Below are positions 1 to 7,647 of a stretch of 13,610 nt of DNA, piece after piece. Position 1 is the first letter of the stretch. Every line of letters starts with the position of its first letter. A model generated the notes under the pieces. The model saw only the letters and a list, made by a program, of their open reading frames with translations. It ran no database searches and was not told the DNA's origin. Location of the stretch: contig QLUC01000038.1 of the NCBI GenBank assembly GCA_018725275.1, positions 1 through 13,610 of the forward strand, read 5' to 3'. The DNA comes from Bacillota bacterium. Lineage in GTDB: Bacteria > Bacillota > UBA994. The position numbers were made by a program, and so were the translations under genes.

Positions 1-1
1 A

Positions 2-187
2 CCCATTGTTGGGCTTTTTTTCGCCATGCATGTGGGGGAGCGCTACCTCGATGAGCGGCATCAAGCGCTGCTTTTGCGTTGGCAGCAAGTTCCTGCCCCG
101 CTCCGGGGCCTCGCCTATGCGGTGGCGGTCTTTGTGCTCATCCTAAGTTTTAGGCCGGCTGAACCATTTATCTACTTTAGGTTTTAG
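2..187 (+). CDS. AlgI-like MBOAT O-acyltransferase, C-terminal end only (5' truncated by window)
   Basis: An open frame enters from the left edge and ends at TAG 185-187, giving 61 residues. It shows a short soluble loop rich in Arg and Glu, then a hydrophobic helix (about residues 38-50), and ends in PFIYFRF. That ending closely resembles the C-terminus of AlgI/DltB-type membrane-bound O-acyltransferases, which commonly end in a PFIYFQF-like motif. Such proteins move acyl groups, usually acetyl, across the membrane onto exported polysaccharides or teichoic acids. The catalytic His lies upstream and is not in the window. The next gene starts 12 bases downstream and encodes an SGNH-like partner, the usual AlgI/AlgJ arrangement, which supports the call. 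Identification rests on a short tail plus context. Confidence 0.72.
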   Translation, partial: PIVGLFFAMHVGERYLDERHQALLLRWQQVPAPLRGLAYAVAVFVLILSFRPAEPFIYFRF

Positions 188-199
188 GGAGGGCTGCCC

Positions 200-1210
200 T
201 TGCAAAAAATTGTGAGTTCCGGTCTTTGGTTTTTTCTGCTCCTAATTATGCTGGTTGAAGGGGTGACCCGAGTTTATATTGTTGACCGGGCGTTTTTGTC
301 ACCCTATGGTGAGCTGGCACGTATCAACGATAATCTTGCGCGCCATCGCGGCCTTCCGAAGGTAGTATTTTTTGGTTCGAGTCAAACCCAGGCGGCCATA
401 GCCACGCGGGAGATGACCGAACATCTTGGAATAGAGCCCCATTTGCTGGTAAATGCCTCGGCCGCGGCCGGTGGTCCGCGCGAAATGTTCTATCTGTTTA
501 AGAGCAATCGCGAACTCTTTCGGGAGACCAGAGTGGTTTACATCAATGTGGATACTTGGATGTTCAACCGCCACACCTTTATGGCTGAACAACATGGTAC
601 AACTGCTTGGCGGAGGAGTGCCACCTGGCACGACCGTCTGACTTTTCCCGCAAACTGGAATACAAGGGCCGATTGGGTTTTGGGGTGGTTATATGCGACT
701 TGGGATCAGCGTGACACATGGCGCTTTGCCTTGCGGGACTGGTTTAGAAATCCCTGGACATATGACCCGGAAATTATCTACGATTGTTTTGGTCGCCCGG
801 TTGCTGGCTTCCTGACGGATGATCGCCATATTACGCATGAAATGTTGGTCGAGGAAGCGAAGGCTCTTGTCGCCAGCCAAATGCAGCAATTTGAGATGAA
901 CTTAGACGCATACGATGAATTGGCACGTTTGGTTGCGGTCATTAGGGCCCAGGGGGCGGAGCCGGTGTTCTTGCGCGTGCCCACATCGCCTGAGTACTTA
1001 ACGGCTAAGGCTGCCGCAAAAATCGACGAAAATGACATTTGGCTCAGGTTCTACGAGCGTTTTGCTGATGTCGCCATGTTAGATTTGAGTGGGATTGTTT
1101 TGTCCGACCTCCAGTATTGGTGGGACCCCTACCACATGTCGCGAACAGGGGCCATGACTTTGGCGCTCTCTGTGGTCACCGATCTGCGCCAGCGTCTTGA
1201 GTTCCCCTAA
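200..1210 (+). CDS. SGNH-hydrolase-like protein, partner of the MBOAT acyltransferase (AlgJ/DltD-like role)
   Basis: This encodes 336 residues from a TTG start. The start is chosen because AGGGAGGG (186-193) lies 6 bases upstream and the next residues form a membrane anchor. Residues 8-20 are a hydrophobic signal-anchor (WFFLLLIMLVEGV), so the rest is probably extracytoplasmic. VVFFGSSQTQ (55-64) fits SGNH block I, with Ser61 as the likely nucleophile. WDPYHMS (308-314) fits block V, with Asp309 and His312 as the rest of the triad. The length suits a single-domain SGNH protein. By analogy with AlgJ/AlgX and DltD, it would receive or transfer the acyl group delivered by the MBOAT protein onto a surface polymer. 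The polymer is unknown; no polysaccharide biosynthesis gene is visible. Family seen, role inferred from the neighbour. Confidence 0.72.
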   Translation: MQKIVSSGLWFFLLLIMLVEGVTRVYIVDRAFLSPYGELARINDNLARHRGLPKVVFFGSSQTQAAIATREMTEHLGIEPHLLVNASAAAGGPREMFYLFKSNRELFRETRVVYINVDTWMFNRHTFMAEQHGTTAWRRSATWHDRLTFPANWNTRADWVLGWLYATWDQRDTWRFALRDWFRNPWTYDPEIIYDCFGRPVAGFLTDDRHITHEMLVEEAKALVASQMQQFEMNLDAYDELARLVAVIRAQGAEPVFLRVPTSPEYLTAKAAAKIDENDIWLRFYERFADVAMLDLSGIVLSDLQYWWDPYHMSRTGAMTLALSVVTDLRQRLEFP

Positions 1211-1284
1211 GCATCTTGTTGCAGGAATTTATGGCTAGGTGAGCGAAAAGTGGTACATATGATTTTACATAGGGGGCCACAGTT

Positions 1285-3036
1285 ATGTCGGACTCAGCGC
1301 TGACTTGTTACGCCCGCGTTGTCTCTAGCCATGTCGAGGTGCACCATGGCGATGAGGGACCGCGACCTGTCCTTGTTCCTACTCACGGCACGGAGCTCAC
1401 TGTCAATGGGAAACAATGCACCGGGGAGGTCGCAGTCCAAGTTGGGGACAGCATAGTCGTAGCCGCAATAAGCGAGACCCTCCCCGGGAACTGGTCGCTC
1501 TGGGTCAGTCCCAACAATTTGGCAGCCTATATTAGGTTGCAGCCAGGCAAGGTGGTGATGAGGTCCTTGCCCGACCTTCCTCCGGCCGAACGTTTAGTTA
1601 TAATCCCCCTTGAAGTGATGGAATCTGTACCCGCGGTGACATTAGAAGATCTAACTGCTCGGCTGGGTCAAGAACGCATGTTGCCGCGAGCCGATATGAG
1701 TCTGCTGTCTATAATTACGCAAGCCACCGAGCCTGGGCAGTATCTCATTGCCACCGGGGTTCCACCCACCGCCGGGCAGGATGCGGAGATCTCGCTATTC
1801 TTTGAGGTCGAGCAGAGAACAGAAAAGTTTTACCATGAAGATAAATCCATAGACTTTCGCACCCGCTTTGAGTATACAACTGTGGGGGAAGGCCAACTCC
1901 TGGCAAAAAGAACGCCCCCTGTGCCCGGTATGCCGGGCGTGGGGGTACGAGGGGAACAGATTCCTCCTAAAGAACCGAGAGACACTAAGTTGGTGGCAGG
2001 TCCTGGGGTGAAGTACCATGCCGTGACCGATCAGTTAGTGTCCACCCGCTACGGTCGTCCGGTGCTTCGGCGCACTCCTCAGGCCGTTACGGTGGAGGTT
2101 GTCCCAGACATGATTGTTAAAGGGAGCGTAGATTTAAGGACTGGGCATATTTCTTTCCCCGGCGATGTTACCATTGGGGAGGACGTCGCCGCGAGTTTTT
2201 CGGTCTGGTCAGGGGGGCAGCTGCGGGTGGGGGGCGTTGTGGAAAACGCCCGGGTACAGGCATTGACGGGCATGGTGGTCAAAGGGAATATTATCGCCTC
2301 AGAAGTACAGGTCGGGCCACCGTTGGAATTCGTACGCAACTTAAGGAAGGTTCTGCCGAAGTTAACCGAAGACATAAACCGTTTGATTGCCGCGATTGAG
2401 CAGCTCAGAATGCGCATGCCTCCCGAGAAAAAACGCTTTGAAACACAGCTCGTTAGCTCATTAATTGAGCAACGAGGGGATGAATTCGAGGAGGGCGTGA
2501 AGAAACTCTGCGAACAACTTGCTGGACTAGATCATCGGCTGTTAGAAATTTATAGCAGTACGCCGACGGGGACGCTAGACATGCTGAACATCACCAAGCA
2601 TATGCCCGGCACGCCGGAGCAAGTGGCTTCGTTGGCTAGGGTCTGTGCCGGACTGACCGAAAAACTTGTGCTACTTAACCCGGAGCAGGCTGACTTTGCC
2701 GCCCACAATGTCATCAACTCTCAAGTGAGTTCTACCGGGACCATGAATATTTCCGGGGGTATTTACAACTCCCGTGTCCAGATTGGCGGAAAGGTTTCTT
2801 TGCAAGGGGTTTTTCGCGGGGGGGAGCTACGCGCAGGGGGTGATGTTTCGATTAAGGAGCTCGGCTCTGAATCCTCTGTCCCCACTCTGGTCACTGTGTC
2901 GACCGCTGCCAAAGTGCAGGTGGGGGTCGGTTGGGAAAATGCCACGGTGGTCATCGGTCCTAGGCGCTACCGGCTTGATAAGAAACATATCGGTATGACC
3001 TTTTTTCTCGAGGAAGGGAACTTGATTATGCGCTAA
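1285..3036 (+). CDS. fapA: FapA (DUF342) family polymerising beta-helix protein
   Basis: This encodes 583 residues from ATG, with AGGGGG (1271-1276) 8 bases upstream. The N-terminal half is a FapA N-terminal domain. It includes the family signature PGMPGVGVRGEQIPPK (214-229), followed by the loop around LVSTRYGRPV (251-260). Residues about 270-345 and 475-583 are short Gly/Val-rich repeats typical of a right-handed beta-helix (for example VKGSVDL, VRVGGV, GGKVSLQG). Between them, residues about 348-465 are helical and charged, forming the expected coiled-coil hairpin. FapA-like proteins are widespread in Clostridia, often near flagellar/sigD genes, and in Vibrio have been linked to polar localisation of a histidine kinase; the biochemical role is poorly defined. 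No flagellar gene is seen here. It is 74 bases after the SGNH gene with no visible terminator, so co-transcription is possible. It converges on the next gene with a 15-base gap. Confidence 0.92.
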   Translation: MSDSALTCYARVVSSHVEVHHGDEGPRPVLVPTHGTELTVNGKQCTGEVAVQVGDSIVVAAISETLPGNWSLWVSPNNLAAYIRLQPGKVVMRSLPDLPPAERLVIIPLEVMESVPAVTLEDLTARLGQERMLPRADMSLLSIITQATEPGQYLIATGVPPTAGQDAEISLFFEVEQRTEKFYHEDKSIDFRTRFEYTTVGEGQLLAKRTPPVPGMPGVGVRGEQIPPKEPRDTKLVAGPGVKYHAVTDQLVSTRYGRPVLRRTPQAVTVEVVPDMIVKGSVDLRTGHISFPGDVTIGEDVAASFSVWSGGQLRVGGVVENARVQALTGMVVKGNIIASEVQVGPPLEFVRNLRKVLPKLTEDINRLIAAIEQLRMRMPPEKKRFETQLVSSLIEQRGDEFEEGVKKLCEQLAGLDHRLLEIYSSTPTGTLDMLNITKHMPGTPEQVASLARVCAGLTEKLVLLNPEQADFAAHNVINSQVSSTGTMNISGGIYNSRVQIGGKVSLQGVFRGGELRAGGDVSIKELGSESSVPTLVTVSTAAKVQVGVGWENATVVIGPRRYRLDKKHIGMTFFLEEGNLIMR

Positions 3037-3051
3037 GTGCTTCATGCCGAG

Positions 3052-4224
3052 CTAGTCCGCTTGCAGTGTCAGGTGGGCCTGTTTAAGTGCGGAGATAATC
3101 TTGATGCCTTGCGGACAGCGGGGCTCGCATTGGCCGCATTCAACGCATCTACTGGCATCGGTCATGCTCTTCTTGAGGCTTTTATAGGTGGTGAACGCTC
3201 CTTCTACGGTGCCATAGGTGCTGAAATCATTGTAGAGACTGAATACGTGGGGGATATTCACTTTTTCGGGGCAGGGGAGGCAGTAGCCACACTCCGTACA
3301 ATCAATTGCTGCCCTAGCGCGGTAGAGTTGCTTGACACGGTCGATGAGCCCTAATTCATCTACATTAAGGTTGCCGGCGGGGGCTTTGTTGATAATGTGG
3401 ATATTCTCATTTAGCTGGGCTATGGTACTCATGCCGCTCAGCACCACCGTGGTTTCGGGAAAATTACTCACCCAGCGCAGAGCCCACTCCACAGGTTTTT
3501 TCTTCTTAGCGGCTTTATTCCACACTGCTTTTATTTCGGCGGGTGGCTCTTTGGCGAGTTTGCCGCCAAGGAGTGGCTCCATGATGACAATGGGGACATT
3601 GCGGTGAGCCGCGTACTGAAAACCCTCCATCCCAGCTTGGTAGTCTTCATTCATATAGTTAAGTTGTATTTGGCACATGGCCCAGTCGTAGGAATCAAGT
3701 ATGTCTTTGAACACCGCGAATGAATCGTGGATTGAAAATGCGGGGTACTTGATGCGCCCGTCCCGCATGGCCGTATTGAGAAAGTCTAAAGCGCCTAAGC
3801 TTTTCATTTTTTCCCAAGTGGCCTTGTGTAGCGCATGGAGAAGATAAAAATCTACATAACTGGTATTTAGCTTCTTGAGTTGCTCATCTAGTACACGATT
3901 AAAATCCTTGGCCTCTTTGATGTGCCAGGGTGGTAGCTTGGTGGCAAGCTTTACTTTTTTGCGGTAATCGCCTGCTCCACTGAGGGCCTGCCCGACCAAA
4001 AGTTCGCTCTTCCCTTTGTGGTAATCATAAGCTGTATCAATGTAGTTTACTTTGGCGTCCACCGCGCCCCGGATGAGGTCTATGGAAGCTGCCTCATCTA
4101 CCATTGTTTCTGCCAGCACATTGCCGTGAGCCCCTTCTGTGGCTTGCTTTAGGGGCAAGCGCATACAGCCTAGGCCGAGGGTAGAAATTTTGAAGCCGAG
4201 CTGGCCAAAAGGTCTATACTGCAT
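3052..4224 (-). CDS. Aldo/keto reductase with C-terminal 2[4Fe-4S] ferredoxin domain
   Basis: This encodes 390 residues from ATG at 4224, with a perfect AGGAGG (complement of 4232-4237) 7 bases upstream. Residues 1-285 are an aldo/keto reductase TIM barrel: LGLGCMRLP (16-24), YIDTAYDYHKGKSE (61-74), KLATKLPPW (92-100) and DFYLLHAL (125-132). The catalytic tetrad is probably Asp63, Tyr68, Lys96 and His130. The tail carries two cysteine motifs: Cys309/312/315/318 followed by Pro, and Cys360/363/366/370 followed by Pro. This is the bacterial-ferredoxin pattern for two [4Fe-4S] clusters, known from a large anaerobe-associated reductase subfamily. The protein should be a cytoplasmic NAD(P)H- or ferredoxin-linked carbonyl reductase; the substrate cannot be read. 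The gene is divergent from the FAD dehydrogenase and shares its 142-base intergenic region. No frameshift or missing motif was seen. Confidence 0.94.
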   Translation of the reverse strand: MQYRPFGQLGFKISTLGLGCMRLPLKQATEGAHGNVLAETMVDEAASIDLIRGAVDAKVNYIDTAYDYHKGKSELLVGQALSGAGDYRKKVKLATKLPPWHIKEAKDFNRVLDEQLKKLNTSYVDFYLLHALHKATWEKMKSLGALDFLNTAMRDGRIKYPAFSIHDSFAVFKDILDSYDWAMCQIQLNYMNEDYQAGMEGFQYAAHRNVPIVIMEPLLGGKLAKEPPAEIKAVWNKAAKKKKPVEWALRWVSNFPETTVVLSGMSTIAQLNENIHIINKAPAGNLNVDELGLIDRVKQLYRARAAIDCTECGYCLPCPEKVNIPHVFSLYNDFSTYGTVEGAFTTYKSLKKSMTDASRCVECGQCEPRCPQGIKIISALKQAHLTLQAD

Positions 4225-4299
4225 TTCTCAACCTCCTCTGTTTACCTTGAATGTTTTCTGCGTTACTCGTTCGACTTCCTGCCAAGGGGAGGGCTTTTG

Positions 4300-4328
4300 T
4301 TGTGATTGCCTCGGCAATACGGCATAAT
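4300..4328 (+). promoter_or_regulatory. Predicted sigma-A promoter of the FAD dehydrogenase gene
   Basis: The -35 box TTGTGA (4300-4305, 4 of 6 consensus) is separated by 17 bases from the -10 box CATAAT (4323-4328, 5 of 6). This places transcription start near 4335, about 30 bases before the ATG at 4367. Spacing and position are right; the match is moderate. Confidence 0.55.
4305..4318. promoter_or_regulatory. 14-bp palindrome between the -35 and -10 boxes (candidate operator)
   Basis: ATTGCC-TC-GGCAAT is a perfect inverted repeat with a 2-base centre. It starts at the last base of the -35 box and lies in the promoter spacer, where a bound dimeric repressor, or a MerR-type activator, would control transcription. 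It is also in the shared region upstream of the divergent aldo/keto reductase gene, so it could control both. The cognate regulator is not encoded in the window. Confidence 0.4.
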
Positions 4329-4366
4329 GAGAGAGGATCAAGGGTGTCGGATAGGGAGAGTGAGCC

Positions 4367-5773
4367 ATGCCGAGATATGATATTGCCATAATTGGCGCGG
4401 GACCCGCCGGTATTTTCGCGGCGTTAGAACTGACTAAGTTAAGGCCTGATTTAAAGATTGTCATGATTGAAGCAGGGGAGGATATCGATCGTCGTACTTG
4501 TCCAATTGTTGAACGAAGGATGGCCCATTGTGTCCATTGTTCCTCATGTGCTATCATGCGCGGCTTTGGGGGCGCCGGGGCCTATTCCGATGGTAAGTAT
4601 ACTTTTACGACCGAATTCGGTGGGTGGCTGCAGGACTACTTGCCTCCAGAAGAAGTAATGAGACTTATCTATTACATAGATAGCATCAACTTGAGTTATG
4701 GTGCACCTACCGAGATTTACTCAACAGAAAACAGTGACTTAAAAAAGCTGGCTCTGTCGCGGGACTTACACTTGCTCGATGCCAAGGTCCGTCACCTAGG
4801 TACAGAAAATAATCTGCGCATCTTGCGGGAGCTTCGCCAAGCCTTGACACCAGGAGTCGAAATGATGTTCAACTGTTCAGTAGAAACCATTGTGCCTTCG
4901 GCAGAAGGGCATAAGTTGAATGTGCGTTCCAGAGGGGTGGCGGAGCAGACGGAGGTTGTGGCAGACTACGTTGTAGCAGCTCCGGGGCGCGCCGGAGCGG
5001 AGTGGTTTGCCGGTGCGTGCAAGGCACTCGGGCTTCATCTCTACAATAATCAGGTGGATGTAGGGGTGCGGGTGGAGATTCCCTTTGAGGTGTTTCAGCA
5101 CATTACCGACAAAGTATATGAGGCCAAGCTCGTATACCGCACCAAACAGTATGGGGATCTGGTGCGCACCTTTTGCATGAATCCGCACGGGTATGTTGTC
5201 ACCGAGAATACGGATGGCATCATTACCGTCAATGGCCATAGCTATCGCGATGAGCAATTTCACAGTAAGAACACGAATTTTGCGCTGTTGGTCAGTAACC
5301 GTTTTACACATCCTTTTAAGGAGCCACATCAGTATGGTAAGCGGATCGCGTCTTTTTCGAACATGCTGGGTGGGGGTGTCTTGGTGCAGAGGTTTGGTGA
5401 CCTGATCAAAGGACGCAGGACGAACGCCCATCGTCTTCTGCAGAGCTTTACGAGGCCCACTCTCGAGGCTACGCCGGGAGATTTAAGCCTGGTTTTGCCT
5501 AAGCGGCACCTAGACAATATCGTTGAAATGATCTATGCCTTAAACGAAATTGCCCCAGGCACGGCCAATGACGATACCCTTCTTTATGGCGTAGAAGTAA
5601 AATTCTACAGCTCTCGCCTTGAGCTGAGCAGAGAGTTAGAAACACCTATACCCAGGCTCTTTGCCGTCGGTGACGGTGCGGGTGTGACCAGAGGATTAGC
5701 GCAGGCCTCTGCCAGCGGTGTGCATGTGGCTCGCACTATAGTGAGTCGCTACGAGCACAGCACCCCTACCTAA
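4367..5773 (+). CDS. NAD(P)/FAD-dependent oxidoreductase, COG2509-type FAD dehydrogenase
   Basis: This encodes 468 residues from ATG, with AGGGAGAG (4353-4360) 6 bases upstream. The N-terminus is a Rossmann FAD-binding fold: IIGAGPAG (8-15) with the ribose-binding acid in IEAGED (34-39). It is followed by RGFGGAGAYSDGK (65-77), the hallmark of the uncharacterised COG2509 dehydrogenases. The C-terminal FAD motif is RLFAVGDGAGVTRGLAQASASG (430-451), typical of proteins that bind FAD at both ends. Cysteines 45, 55, 58 and 61 form a C-x9-C-x2-C-x2-C cluster just before the glycine-rich motif and could hold a metal or Fe-S centre. The substrate is unknown. The gene is divergent from an Fe-S aldo/keto reductase. 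It lies 60 bases before glnS without a visible terminator, so read-through is possible. The family call is strong; the function is not. Confidence 0.9.
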   Translation: MPRYDIAIIGAGPAGIFAALELTKLRPDLKIVMIEAGEDIDRRTCPIVERRMAHCVHCSSCAIMRGFGGAGAYSDGKYTFTTEFGGWLQDYLPPEEVMRLIYYIDSINLSYGAPTEIYSTENSDLKKLALSRDLHLLDAKVRHLGTENNLRILRELRQALTPGVEMMFNCSVETIVPSAEGHKLNVRSRGVAEQTEVVADYVVAAPGRAGAEWFAGACKALGLHLYNNQVDVGVRVEIPFEVFQHITDKVYEAKLVYRTKQYGDLVRTFCMNPHGYVVTENTDGIITVNGHSYRDEQFHSKNTNFALLVSNRFTHPFKEPHQYGKRIASFSNMLGGGVLVQRFGDLIKGRRTNAHRLLQSFTRPTLEATPGDLSLVLPKRHLDNIVEMIYALNEIAPGTANDDTLLYGVEVKFYSSRLELSRELETPIPRLFAVGDGAGVTRGLAQASASGVHVARTIVSRYEHSTPT

Positions 5774-5833
5774 CTCGTATTTATCTTTCGTTCTACGTAA
5801 TATAGTTGATGCAACAGAATGGGGAGGTACAAA

Positions 5834-7531
5834 ATGTCAAGCGATGTAGGCAATAGCCGCGGAAATTTCATCCAAGACATCATTAATGCCGATGTAGCTG
5901 CCGGATTAAACGGGGGCAGGGTCCATACGCGTTTTCCGCCGGAACCAAATGGGTGGTTGCACATTGGTCATGCCGTGGCCATTTGCCTAAACCATGGTTT
6001 GGCTGTTGCCAACTGCGGTAAATTCAACCTCCGTTTTGATGATACCAATCCCCTGAAAGAGGAGCAGGAATTTGTCAACGCCATAATTGCGGATGTCAAG
6101 TGGCTGGGGGCTGATTGGGAAGATAGGCTATTTTTCGCCTCCGATTATTTTGCCCTGAAGTATAATTTTGCAGTAGATTTAATAAAAAATGGATTAGCTT
6201 ATGTTGATGATCTCTCTGCCGAGGAGATCAGAGACCGCCGGGGTACCCTCACTGAGCCAGGGCAAGACAGCCCATTTCGTAACCGCACCATTGCCGAGAA
6301 TCTCGATCTGTTCGCGCGCATGAAGCAGGGCGAATTTGCCGACGGAACGCGGGTGCTCAGGGCTAAGATCGACATGGGTAGCCCCAATATTAACATGCGT
6401 GACCCAGTGCTCTACCGCATACGCCATGCCCATCATCACCGCACGGGCAATGAATGGTGCATTTACCCCATGTACGACTACTCCCACCCCATTGGGGATG
6501 CCCTGGAGGGGATCACGCACTCGATTTGCACCTTGGAGTATGCCGATCATCGTCCCCTCTATGATTGGGTGGTGCATAACATAGGTCCTTGCTCTCCCCA
6601 GCCGGGTCGTCCCAAGCAAATTGAGTTTGGCCGAGTGGGGGTGAGTCATACCGTGATGAGCAAGCGCAAACTCCGCAGGCTGGTGGACGAAGGTTTTGTC
6701 GACGGGTGGGATGACCCACGCATGCCAACCATTGCCGGGATGAGGAGACGCGGGTACACACCATCATCGCTCCGCACTTTCGCTGACAAATGCGGCGTGG
6801 GACGCAAGAACATGACGGCGGAGTTGGCCTTGCTCGAGCACTGCATTCGGGAGGAGCTAAATGCCGAAGCGACCCGCGTCATGGCGGTACTAAGGCCGCT
6901 GAAACTCACGTTGCAGAATTATCCCGCCGATCAAGTCGAGTGGCTGACGATCGAGAATAATCCGGAAAATCCTTTCGCCGGAACGCGTCAAGTACCTTTT
7001 TCGCGCGAACTGTGTATTGAGCAAGAGGATTTCATGGAAGTACCTACAAAAAAATTCCATCGCCTCTCGCCCGGCGGCGAAGTCAGACTGAAAGGGGCCT
7101 ACATCATTAAGTGCGTTGAGATCATTAAAGACGCCGCTACGGGTGAAGTAAGCGAGCTAATCTGTACCTATGACCCTGAGACCAAGAGCGGGGGAGCCGC
7201 GAGTTCGCGCAAAGTCAAGGGTACATCACATTGGGTCTCAGCAGCACACGCCGAACCGATAGAGGTCAGGCTGTATGACACCCTATTTGGCTGTGAAAAC
7301 CCCGAGGCAGTTATTCTTGGCGCTGAATTTACCCAGAATATCAACCCGCATTCGCTGGTCACATTGTCTGAATCTGTCGTTGAGCCATATGTCAATCAAG
7401 TGGCTCCGGGGGAGCGGATGCAGTTTTTGCGGCAAGGATACTTTATTCTTGACCCTTTGGCGTCGGGCGGCGGACGGAGAGTCTTTAACCGCATTGTGGG
7501 GCTAAAGGACAGCTTTATCAAGGGGCAGTAA
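5834..7531 (+). CDS. glnS: Glutaminyl-tRNA synthetase
   Basis: This class I synthetase (565 residues) joins glutamine to tRNA-Gln in the cytoplasm. The ATG at 5834 is preferred over the in-frame ATG at 5819 because GGGGAGGT (5821-5828) sits 5 bases before 5834 and would lie inside the longer frame. FPPEPNGWLHIGH (34-46) contains the HIGH motif in GlnRS form, and LRFDDTNPLKEE (66-77) is diagnostic for the GlnRS/GluRS group. MSKRK (275-279) is the KMSKS-equivalent loop. The C-terminal half (about 345-565) is the two beta-barrel anticodon-binding region, with VKGTSHWVSAAHAEPIEVRLYD (461-482) as expected for GlnRS rather than bacterial GluRS. Length is normal, near the 550 residues of the E. coli enzyme. 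No additional N-terminal or YqeY-like domain is present. A hairpin terminator follows. Confidence 0.97.
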   Translation: MSSDVGNSRGNFIQDIINADVAAGLNGGRVHTRFPPEPNGWLHIGHAVAICLNHGLAVANCGKFNLRFDDTNPLKEEQEFVNAIIADVKWLGADWEDRLFFASDYFALKYNFAVDLIKNGLAYVDDLSAEEIRDRRGTLTEPGQDSPFRNRTIAENLDLFARMKQGEFADGTRVLRAKIDMGSPNINMRDPVLYRIRHAHHHRTGNEWCIYPMYDYSHPIGDALEGITHSICTLEYADHRPLYDWVVHNIGPCSPQPGRPKQIEFGRVGVSHTVMSKRKLRRLVDEGFVDGWDDPRMPTIAGMRRRGYTPSSLRTFADKCGVGRKNMTAELALLEHCIREELNAEATRVMAVLRPLKLTLQNYPADQVEWLTIENNPENPFAGTRQVPFSRELCIEQEDFMEVPTKKFHRLSPGGEVRLKGAYIIKCVEIIKDAATGEVSELICTYDPETKSGGAASSRKVKGTSHWVSAAHAEPIEVRLYDTLFGCENPEAVILGAEFTQNINPHSLVTLSESVVEPYVNQVAPGERMQFLRQGYFILDPLASGGGRRVFNRIVGLKDSFIKGQ

Positions 7532-7564
7532 AGTCACAAAAGCTCGGTCGTTGAATAGTAACTT

Positions 7565-7594
7565 AAAAAGACTCTACTGACGTAGAGTCTTTTT
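7565..7594. terminator. Bidirectional rho-independent terminator between glnS and purA
   Basis: A perfect 13-bp stem (7565-7577 paired with 7582-7594) has a 4-base TGAC loop. It begins with five A and ends with five T, so both strands read as hairpin plus U-tract. It lies 33 bases after the glnS stop and about 53 bases after the purA stop on the other strand. Confidence 0.9.
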
Positions 7595-7647
7595 CGATAT
7601 CGACAATTTATCCTTGGCGGTGTTTGGGTCTCAAAGTCTGCTCAGGG

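Noticed and set aside
3037..3354. 105-residue plus-strand open frame after fapA
   Set aside because: It lies entirely opposite the aldo/keto reductase Fe-S tail, has no ribosome binding site and resembles no family; it is a shadow of the minus-strand gene.
5819..5833. Earlier in-frame ATG for glnS at 5819
   Set aside because: The ribosome binding site GGGGAGGT (5821-5828) would then lie inside the coding region; the ATG at 5834 is correctly spaced.
5774..5833. T-box leader or independent promoter for glnS
   Set aside because: The 60-base gap is far too short for a T-box, and the TAATAT/TATAGT -10-like boxes have no matching -35.
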